Shown: in pieces, positions 43,727-50,943 of the stretch
Layout: every line of letters starts with the position of its first letter
Numbering within the stretch: position 1 is the first letter of the stretch
Assembly (NCBI RefSeq): GCF_001613225.1
Contig: NZ_BDBY01000168.1
Location: 1 to 64,000, forward strand
Reading direction: 5' to 3'
Length of the DNA stretch: 64,000 bases
Source: Nocardia pseudovaccinii NBRC 100343
GTDB lineage: Bacteria; Actinomycetota; Actinomycetes; Mycobacteriales; Mycobacteriaceae
The notes under the pieces: generated by a model
The model's database searches: none
What the model was told of the DNA's origin: nothing
What the model saw: the letters and a program-made list of their open reading frames with translations, nothing else
Made by a program: the position numbers and the translations under genes

Positions 43727-45552
43727 TGGTCCCCTTCGATCAGGCACTCCCGGCACTCCTGATCGCGTTGCCGGTCGCCGGTTCCTGCGTGCTGCTCGCC
43801 TTCGGGCGCATATTGCCCAGGTTGCTGATCGATGTGATCGGCACCGGAACCGCGCTTGCCGAGACGGTCCTGGCCGGATGGCTACTGCATGAGACCGGCG
43901 CGGGCACAGTGGTGTCCTGGTCCGGTGGTTGGGCGCCGCGACCGGGCCTGACCGTGGGGATCGTCCTGGTCGCCGATCGGATCGGTGCGGCAATGGCTTT
44001 GCTGATCGTGCTGCTCACCACGACCGCTCTTCTGTTCGGCTGGCGCTACTTCGACAATCTGCACGCGCACTATCCGGCGCTGGTTCTACTCTTCGCCACC
44101 GGTATGACCGGATTCGCACTGACCGGTGACCTTTTCGACATGTTCGTCTTCTTCGAGCTGATGGGCGTGGCGGCTTATGCGCTGACCGGACTGAAAATAG
44201 AGGAACCCGAATCCGTGCAGGCCGGACTGAATTTCGGGGTGATCAACTCGCTCGGCGCATATCTCTGCCTGTTCGGAATCGGACTGCTGTACGCGCGAAC
44301 CGGACAACTCGGGCTGGCGCAGTTGGGAATTGCGGTCGAGCACCGGGCGGGTGACGCCCTTGTGCTTGCCGCATTCGTGCTGATCGCTACCGGGTGGCTG
44401 GTCAAGGCGGCGGCAGTGCCGTTTCATTTCTGGCTGGCCGATGCGCATGCCGTCGCACCGTCGCCGGTCTGTGTGCTGTTCTCGGGTGTGATGGCACCGT
44501 TGGGCGTCTACGGGCTGGCACGGGTGTATTGGACGGTGTTCGATGGCGTGCTTCCGGCTCCAGGGGTGCGTCGAATGCTGCTGGTATCGGGCATCTTCAC
44601 CGCTGTGCTCGGTGCGGTGATGTGTGTGCTGCAACGGCATATCAAACGGCTGCTCGCGTATTCGACGATCGCGCATATCGGGCTGTTCATTCTCGGAATC
44701 GCCGCGCTGTCACCGCTCGGCGTGGCCGCCTCGGCGGTGTATCTCGGTGGTCATGCTGCGGTGAAAGGTGCGCTGTTTTTGCTGACCGGTGTGCTGTTGT
44801 CGCGGTATCGCAGTGTGGACGAGTTCAGCTTGCATGGGCGCGCGCGTGGTCAGCGGACCATTGGTGTGCTGTTTGTGCTTTCGGCGTTGGTATTGGCCGG
44901 GTTGCCGCCATTCGGTGCGGGTCTCGGCAAGGCATTGCTCGAGGAATCCGACGCGTCGATTTTCCTGGTGGCGCTGGTGATCGTCGTGTCGGCGTTGACC
45001 GGCGGTGCGGCGTTGCGTGCGGGTCTGCGGGTGTGTTTCGGTGTGGGCGCGGTGCCCGAGCACAAGCTCGATCCCGAGGAGACCACCGGGGAATACGAGG
45101 TGCCCGACGTCGCCGCGCCGCGCAACCGGACACCGATCACCATGATCGGGGCGGTGCTGGCGCTATTGCTCGTTGCGCTATTGCTCGGTCTGCCAACCGG
45201 ATTCACCAGCGCCATCGGTCCCGCTGCCGCGACATTCGTCGATTCCGAGGCTTACCGGGCGGCGGCGCTGATCGGCAATACAACCGGGCACTCAGGTACG
45301 GCCCCGCATATCGGGTGGACGGGCGCAGGGCTGGTGCTCGGTCTGCTGTCGACCGTTCTGGCCGTGATTACGGCCCTCGGCGCGCTGTATTACGGCACGT
45401 TGCGCGCACGGGGAAAGCCGCCGATACGTCCGATCGAGTTGGCGGTGACCGCTTTACACCGACTGCACAGTGGGCACGTGGGCGATTACGCCGCTTGGCT
45501 GGTCTTCGGCACGGCAGCCGTTGCCGGACTGGTTGCCAGTGGGTGGTTGTAG
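43726..45552 (+). CDS. mrpD: ND5/NuoM-like antiporter subunit D (MnhD/MbhH-like)
   Basis: A 608-residue proton-translocating-type membrane subunit with about 14-16 helices. The ion-path Glu is in FVFFELMGVAAYALTGL (helix 5); Lys residues in ATGWLVKAAAVPFHFWLADAHAVAPSPV and the loop HIKRLLAYSTIAHIG match the NuoM/MrpD pattern. It is the only large antiporter-like subunit in the operon, since no MrpA ND5-like gene is present. The last ~150 residues (TLRARGKPPIRPIELAVTALHRLHSGHVGDYAAW) include a further helix as in long MrpA/HyfB proteins. It ends the operon that begins with the TPP oxidase. Confidence 0.83.
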   Translation: MVPFDQALPALLIALPVAGSCVLLAFGRILPRLLIDVIGTGTALAETVLAGWLLHETGAGTVVSWSGGWAPRPGLTVGIVLVADRIGAAMALLIVLLTTTALLFGWRYFDNLHAHYPALVLLFATGMTGFALTGDLFDMFVFFELMGVAAYALTGLKIEEPESVQAGLNFGVINSLGAYLCLFGIGLLYARTGQLGLAQLGIAVEHRAGDALVLAAFVLIATGWLVKAAAVPFHFWLADAHAVAPSPVCVLFSGVMAPLGVYGLARVYWTVFDGVLPAPGVRRMLLVSGIFTAVLGAVMCVLQRHIKRLLAYSTIAHIGLFILGIAALSPLGVAASAVYLGGHAAVKGALFLLTGVLLSRYRSVDEFSLHGRARGQRTIGVLFVLSALVLAGLPPFGAGLGKALLEESDASIFLVALVIVVSALTGGAALRAGLRVCFGVGAVPEHKLDPEETTGEYEVPDVAAPRNRTPITMIGAVLALLLVALLLGLPTGFTSAIGPAAATFVDSEAYRAAALIGNTTGHSGTAPHIGWTGAGLVLGLLSTVLAVITALGALYYGTLRARGKPPIRPIELAVTALHRLHSGHVGDYAAWLVFGTAAVAGLVASGWL

Positions 45553-45632
45553 TGGGCGCGGTAGCCCGGCTCGGCACGAAGCGGGAACCTCAGGCGAGGT
45601 GGCATCGGCGCGGTCAGCGTTTCGCCGGTGTT

Positions 45633-45662
45633 GGGCAGTAGGCGCGGGAGTACGGTCGAGCC
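45633..45662. repeat. 30-bp direct repeat, copy 1
   Basis: 28 of 30 bases are identical to 45730-45759. This copy is intergenic, between mrpD and the ATPase gene. Read on the minus strand it would encode GSTVLPRLLP, a near copy of the ATPase C-terminal GSTVLPRILP, but it is out of frame with that gene (97-bp offset). Confidence 0.7.
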
Positions 45663-45687
45663 CGATCGAGGACCGCGCTATCCAGCC

Positions 45688-48600
45688 TCAGGCTGGGTCG
45701 TACCGGCGAGGTCGGTCTTCGTGAGCGCCGGGCAGTATGCGTGGGAGTACGGTCGAGCCTGCGGTGGCCGCGGCGGCGGAGGTTGTGGCGATGGTCCAGC
45801 CGACGGGACCCAGTGGCGTGCAACCGAAATAAGCGGACAGCCCCGGGACCATGACGACCGCGCCGAGGACCACGCCGCTGGCCGCGGTGGTTACCCAGAC
45901 CAAGGGGCTGCGGTGGCCGGAGACGAGTGTCTGCCCCAGTTGGGTGCCGATGAGCGCGACCAGTCCGATGGTGGCCGCGCGGCGTCGGGTTCCGGTGTAG
46001 CGGCCGAGCGTCCACGCCGTGCAGGCGCCCGCCGCCGTGGCTATGCCGCGTACCGCGATCGTGCGGGTGAGGTCGGGACCCAGATGGGCGGGCGGAATTT
46101 CCGCCAATTGCCGTGCGCGCTGCTGGGCACCGTGCTCCGCATCGCGCGGGTCCGGGCTGTCGCGATCCGGTGAAAGGGCCAGGGCCAGTGCGGGGAACAT
46201 ATCGGTGAGCATGTTCACCAGCAGGAATTGCCTGGTGCCCAGAGGCGCCTGTCCGCCGATCATGGTGCCGTAGATGGTGAATGCGATCTCCCCGGCATTG
46301 CCGCCGACCAGCACGCCCACCGCGTCGGTAATGCGCTGCCACATGCCGCGTCCCTCCACCAGCGCGTGCAGCAGGGCGAGCGGATCCGGATCGGTGAGCA
46401 CCAGATCGGCCGCATTGCGGGCGGCCGCGGATCCCCTTGCGGCCAAACCGATTCCGATGTCCGCGCTGCGGATGGCGGCGGCGTCATTGCTGCCGTCGCC
46501 GGTCATGCCGACCACATGTCCATTGCGACGCAGGGCGGTCACGATGCGTACCTTCTGCTCCGGATCGACCCTGGCGAAGACGGTGCTGCGTTCGATGAGC
46601 TCGGCCTGCTCGGTATCGTCGAGCCGATCCAGATCGGCACCGGTGGTGACGGTGTCCACGGTGATGCCGAGTTGGCGGGCCACCGCCGCCGCCGTGACCG
46701 GATGATCGCCGGTGATCATGCGCACGCCGATATCGTTGTCCTGCAAGGCCGTTACCAGCGGTAGCGTCTGTGGGCGCGGGGTGTCGGCGATGCCGATGAA
46801 GCCGAGCAGCGTGAGTTTGTCCACGGCGCGTTCGACGTCATCGGGCTCGTCGGAGAGGTCGCGGCGGGCGACCACGAGTACGCGCAGGCCTTGTTCGGCT
46901 AGATCGTCGATGACCGCGTGCGCACGCTTGTGCACGTCTTCCTCTGCGGTAAGTGCTTTCGTACAGCGCGGGAGTACGACTTCGGGCGCGCCCTTCACGA
47001 TCAGGCGCAGCTTGCGCGTCGTTTGGCCGAGCACCGCGGCGTAGCCGCGATTGGATTCGAATGGGATCTCCTCGATCTGATCCCACTGGTGCGCATCGTC
47101 GCCGAGGCTTTCGGCGGCATCCAGGACGGCGCGGTCGGTGGCGTGCAGCACCGGTCCGTCGTCCGGATCCGGGCAGGCGCGGGCGGCGGCGCGCAGCAGT
47201 CGCCGCGCATCGTCGGAGTCGTCGTCTGGTGACCACTGGTTGTCCAGGTCGGCCAGCATGGTGAGCCGCAGTCGTCCTTCGGTGAGGGTGCCGGTCTTGT
47301 CGAAGCAGAGGGTGTCGACGCGGCCGAGTGCCTCGACGGTGCGGCTGGCGCGTACCAGCACGCCGTAGCGCGACAGTCGACGCGCGGCCGCCAGCTGTGC
47401 CACGGTGGCGACCAGGGGCAATCCCTCCGGCACCGCCGCCACCGCGACGGCGACGCCGTCGGAGATCGCATCGCGCAGCATCCGGCCGCGCAGGCCGCCC
47501 AGCGCGGTGACCAGGGCCCCGCCCGAAAGGGTGAGCGGCAGGGCGTGATTGGTGAGCTGCCGCAGTTGGGCTTGCACGCCGCCCTTGTCCGGCGGCACCG
47601 CGCCCGCGGCCGCGCGACCGGCCTGGGTGTCGGGGCCTACTGCGACCACGACGGCCAGCCCCGTTCCGTTCACGACGGTGCTGCCCGCGAAGATCATGCA
47701 GGTGCGTTCGCCAAGTGCCACACCAGGTGTTGCGGCGAGATTCTTTTCGACCGTAACCGATTCGCCGGTCAGTCCGGACTCATCCATTTCGAGTTCGTCC
47801 ACGCGCAGTAATCGGGCATCGGCGGGCACCACATCGCCCGCGCGGACGACCAGTATGTCGCCGATGGCGAGAGCGTCCGCGGGCACGGATTCTTCGGTCG
47901 GGTCGGACTCGTCGATCGCGTCGCGATCGATCAGGCGACCGGTGAGTTGCTCGCCTTCGAGCAGGTCTTGTAATTCGCTCTCGGCGCGCTGGCGCTGACC
48001 GGCCGATATCACCGCGTTCACGGTCAGCACGGAGGCGAGAAGTATGGCATCGGACGGCTCGCCGAGTATGGCGGTGGCGACGGCACCGACGCTGAGGATC
48101 GGTGTCAGCGGATCATCCAGTTCGTGGCGCAGATGGCGCGCGTAGGTCGTCATCGGTGCGAAAGTTCTTGTGAGCAAGCTCCGTTCGGCTCGAGCCGGAA
48201 TCGCGCGCTCGTCGAGCGCGGGGGGTTGTGGTAGGCGTGCGAGTACTTCGTTGGATTCGAGTGCGTGCCAGGGCAATAGCGGTGCGACCGTGGTGGGCGG
48301 TGCGGACGCAGCCGCTCGAATGCCCTTGCGCGCCCCGGTCATAAGGGCGGTCAGCTGTGCGGCGACCATCGGTGTCGTCCGGGCGTTCCTGGTCGGGGTG
48401 ACAGCGAGCAGCAACCCACCGAGCGCGCACGCCGACAAGGCCAGGGTGCGGCCACGATCGCTGACCTCCCGCGCGGGCGCGACCGTCGCGAGCACGCGCT
48501 GCACCTGCCCTAGATCCCGGCAGATGGCATCCGCGGACCACGGCGGTTCGCAGTGCTCGGCAGTGAACAACCCGAGCGCCACATCGGCTCGGGCCAACGC

Positions 48601-50676
48601 CTTGTGGGCGCGCGGGCTCAGCACCGCGACAACCCGCCCGTCCTGCTGCAGTCGCTCGACCAGCTTGCTCATCGATGACGTCGCCGAGACGAATTCATCA
48701 GCAAGCGAACGCAATTCGTGCGCATCCTCATGCGCCGCAAGCACCACCCGCAACCCAGCCCGCCGCGCCGCAGTCAATACATCGTGCGCACTCGAATCGA
48801 GCTCCCGCCCGAGCAACACCCGCCCGATGGTGCGGTCCCCATCGCGCAGTTCGCGCCAGACCGGCCGGATAGTGGCACCCCGGTCCCGAGCTCCAGAGTT
48901 CGGATGCACCAGTTGCAGTGACTCGTAATCCGATGTGATCTCTTCATCCCCGTCGGGTACGGCCGCCTCGTTGTCCTCGGTGGCGGCTGGCTTGCCACCC
49001 TGCGGCGCGGCCTTCTTGTCATCCTTCGTCGCGGCCTCCCCGTCAGCCTCGGTGGTGGCTTGTTTCTTGCTCTCCGTGGCGGTCTGCTCGTTGTCCTCGG
49101 CCGCGGTGTGCTTGTCGTCCGTGGTGGTGGCCTGCTTGTCGCCCTTCGTCGCGGCCTCCTGGTCGGCCTTGGTCGCGGCCGTCTGTGCGCCGTAGGTGGC
49201 AGCCTTCTTGTGGCCGTCGGTCGCGGCCGGGCCGGTGCCGTTGGTGACGGCTTGCTTGTCGCCTTCGGTTACTGTCGCGCCGTTGCTGCCGGTGACAGTC
49301 TTCCTGTCACCGACTGTCGCGACCTCCCCGTTACGGGTCGCGGTCTCCCTGTCACCCTCCGATGACCACAGCAATCGCTGGGCTGCGCTCCAGATCTTCC
49401 CCGTCGACCATTCGTCATCGGCCGACTCGACGTCGAGCACCAGCCGTCGCGCGGTGAGCAGTGCTTCGCCGTCGATCACCAGCGTGGTCAGACGGTCCAA
49501 GCGTCGCCACGCGCCGCGGTGCAATGTCAGTACACCCGCCCGCGCGAGGACCATGTTGACGCTCGCGGCGTAGGCCTCGCGGGAGGCCCGGGCGGCTTTC
49601 GGTGCGCCGAGGCCGAGGGCGTCGGCGGCGTCGCCTATGCGGCCGAGGCCGACGAATGCGGCGGTGCCGATCAGCGATCCGGCTGCTGTTTCGTCGCCGA
49701 CGCGCTCGATCGGGCCGGGTGGCAGGTCGGTGGGGCGCGTGTAGGGCGGTAGGGGTTCGGTTACGTCGGGGTGTTCGCGGCACACCAGGTCGGACTCCCA
49801 GTTGCGCCACTCCAGACGCTGGGCGACGGCTTCGCCGAGCAGGAAGGTGCGCTGGGCCGTATCGGCCAGCAGATTCGTGATGCCGTCGGCGGCGTTCTCG
49901 CCGAATGCGGTTCCGATCGCGGTGACGACGGTGAGGGCCATATCGGTGCGGGAGCGCCCGAATCGGGATTCGAGCATTGTGCGCAGTCGTGGTTGGGTGT
50001 CGAAGAAAGTGGCCGCCGCCCGCACCGCGCGCGCCGGGCCACCGAACGGTAGCCGCGCGCCGATCGTGCAGACCGCAATGGCGAATACCTCGCTCGCCAC
50101 CTGAATTCCCGCCGCCAGCAACGGTTCCCGGTCCTCCGGGTATTCGACGGTGCGACTCCAGTCCACTTCGGCGACATTGTTGTCGGCCTCGATCCCCTCG
50201 ATGACCTCGAGCAGTTCCGGCAATCCGGTCGCGCCTTCGCGCAACGTGGCAACCACCCGACCGGTCACCGCATTGACATGTGACCACCGCACACCACGCA
50301 ACTTGCCGAGCCGCTCGTCCAATGTCCGCGCCAGGGCAGCGCCGCGCTCGGAGCTCAGTCCGCGCACCTCGATCGTCGCCTTGTCCTCGCGCAGGGCCAC
50401 CCGACGGTTGGCTCGCCGCTCATGCGGATCGACCAGATCGAGCAGGTCATCGCCCAGCGGGCTCTCCGGCGTCGGAGCCAATTCGTCGACTCCGGCGGCG
50501 GCGGTATCCACTACTGAAGCGGCGGCATCGGCCACGGCTTGCGCCGCCTGAAACGGCGCTTCGACGAGTTGTACGCCCAAACCGACGGCCGTCGATACCC
50601 CGGTGCGCACTACCCCGGTAATCGCCGCCGTCGGTGCCTCGATCCACCACGGTGCCAAGCCATCACGCCTACCCAT
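45688..50676 (-). CDS. ctpI: CtpI-like giant P2-type cation ATPase with pseudo-ATPase N-terminal half
   Basis: A 1662-residue ATPase close in size to mycobacterial CtpI. The active half (about residues 870-1662) has LTGESVTVEK, VPEGLP in the fourth helix, the phosphorylation motif CFDKTGTLTEGRL near 1124, ITGDHPVTAAAV and MTGDGSNDAAAIRSADIG. PEGLP and the lack of CPC place it among P2-type rather than heavy-metal pumps; the ion is unknown. The N-terminal half repeats the plan in dead form: VIDGEALLT near 399 stands where DKTGT should be, and ALARADVALGLF mirrors the GDGxND block. Residues about 440-580 are an octapeptide repeat. ATG at 50676 was chosen over a TTG 9 bp upstream. Confidence 0.83.
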   Translation of the reverse strand: MGRRDGLAPWWIEAPTAAITGVVRTGVSTAVGLGVQLVEAPFQAAQAVADAAASVVDTAAAGVDELAPTPESPLGDDLLDLVDPHERRANRRVALREDKATIEVRGLSSERGAALARTLDERLGKLRGVRWSHVNAVTGRVVATLREGATGLPELLEVIEGIEADNNVAEVDWSRTVEYPEDREPLLAAGIQVASEVFAIAVCTIGARLPFGGPARAVRAAATFFDTQPRLRTMLESRFGRSRTDMALTVVTAIGTAFGENAADGITNLLADTAQRTFLLGEAVAQRLEWRNWESDLVCREHPDVTEPLPPYTRPTDLPPGPIERVGDETAAGSLIGTAAFVGLGRIGDAADALGLGAPKAARASREAYAASVNMVLARAGVLTLHRGAWRRLDRLTTLVIDGEALLTARRLVLDVESADDEWSTGKIWSAAQRLLWSSEGDRETATRNGEVATVGDRKTVTGSNGATVTEGDKQAVTNGTGPAATDGHKKAATYGAQTAATKADQEAATKGDKQATTTDDKHTAAEDNEQTATESKKQATTEADGEAATKDDKKAAPQGGKPAATEDNEAAVPDGDEEITSDYESLQLVHPNSGARDRGATIRPVWRELRDGDRTIGRVLLGRELDSSAHDVLTAARRAGLRVVLAAHEDAHELRSLADEFVSATSSMSKLVERLQQDGRVVAVLSPRAHKALARADVALGLFTAEHCEPPWSADAICRDLGQVQRVLATVAPAREVSDRGRTLALSACALGGLLLAVTPTRNARTTPMVAAQLTALMTGARKGIRAAASAPPTTVAPLLPWHALESNEVLARLPQPPALDERAIPARAERSLLTRTFAPMTTYARHLRHELDDPLTPILSVGAVATAILGEPSDAILLASVLTVNAVISAGQRQRAESELQDLLEGEQLTGRLIDRDAIDESDPTEESVPADALAIGDILVVRAGDVVPADARLLRVDELEMDESGLTGESVTVEKNLAATPGVALGERTCMIFAGSTVVNGTGLAVVVAVGPDTQAGRAAAGAVPPDKGGVQAQLRQLTNHALPLTLSGGALVTALGGLRGRMLRDAISDGVAVAVAAVPEGLPLVATVAQLAAARRLSRYGVLVRASRTVEALGRVDTLCFDKTGTLTEGRLRLTMLADLDNQWSPDDDSDDARRLLRAAARACPDPDDGPVLHATDRAVLDAAESLGDDAHQWDQIEEIPFESNRGYAAVLGQTTRKLRLIVKGAPEVVLPRCTKALTAEEDVHKRAHAVIDDLAEQGLRVLVVARRDLSDEPDDVERAVDKLTLLGFIGIADTPRPQTLPLVTALQDNDIGVRMITGDHPVTAAAVARQLGITVDTVTTGADLDRLDDTEQAELIERSTVFARVDPEQKVRIVTALRRNGHVVGMTGDGSNDAAAIRSADIGIGLAARGSAAARNAADLVLTDPDPLALLHALVEGRGMWQRITDAVGVLVGGNAGEIAFTIYGTMIGGQAPLGTRQFLLVNMLTDMFPALALALSPDRDSPDPRDAEHGAQQRARQLAEIPPAHLGPDLTRTIAVRGIATAAGACTAWTLGRYTGTRRRAATIGLVALIGTQLGQTLVSGHRSPLVWVTTAASGVVLGAVVMVPGLSAYFGCTPLGPVGWTIATTSAAAATAGSTVLPRILPGAHEDRPRRYDPA
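45730..45759. repeat. 30-bp direct repeat, copy 2
   Basis: The partner of copy 1, located inside the 3' end of the CtpI-like ATPase gene, where it encodes GSTVLPRILP. The two mismatches are at the ninth and thirteenth bases. Confidence 0.7.
48932..49356 (-). repeat. Degenerate octapeptide (24-bp) tandem repeat inside the ATPase gene
   Basis: About 18 units of eight residues with a loose consensus (A/T)AT(K/E)GDKQ, for example GDRETATR, GDKQAVTN, GHKKAATY, GDKQATTT, DNEQTATE, DDKKAAPQ. One early unit has seven residues. The reading frame is kept throughout, while the DNA units have diverged. The segment is hydrophilic and probably disordered. It lies where the nucleotide-binding domain of the inactive ATPase half would be expected. 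Confidence 0.85.
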
Positions 50677-50812
50677 ACTCGGCAACTACCCGGCATCATC
50701 GGGTGCAAACGGGCACCGAAAGTGGTGTCGGCTGGGATTTCAGGCCTTCCGCCACAGCGCTCACCGGCAGCGGATTGGCTATCTCGCCAACGGGTATTCG
50801 ACATGCATGCCG

Positions 50813-50833
50813 ACCTTCCGAAAGTGAAGGTCC
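50813..50833. promoter_or_regulatory. MerR-like inverted repeat in the divergent spacer
   Basis: GACCTTC at 50813-50819 and GAAGGTC at 50827-50833 are perfect 7-bp inverted repeats with a 7-bp spacer. Shape and sequence (ACCTTCC-N-GGAAGGT style) resemble CueR/MerR-type operators, which lie in long promoter spacers. It sits 137 bp after the ATPase start and 111 bp before the membrane-protein start. No MerR gene is in the window. Confidence 0.4.
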
Positions 50834-50943
50834 AAACGACATGCGGGACTGCCCGGCACCGTCGACGAGGACGAGGCCCACAATGGCGCGGACCGAGCAC
50901 GGCCAGCCACGCGACGATCGCCAACACCGGAAAGTGTCAGGTG

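Noticed and set aside
48932..49356. CRISPR array or DNA-level minisatellite
   Set aside because: The repeats are 24-bp coding units that keep one reading frame, vary in sequence and have no spacers or cas genes. They are a protein repeat.
45688..50676. Heavy-metal (P1B) ATPase
   Set aside because: No CPC/SPC motif in the membrane and no CxxC in the N-terminal ferredoxin-like domain; VPEGLP points to P2-type pumps.
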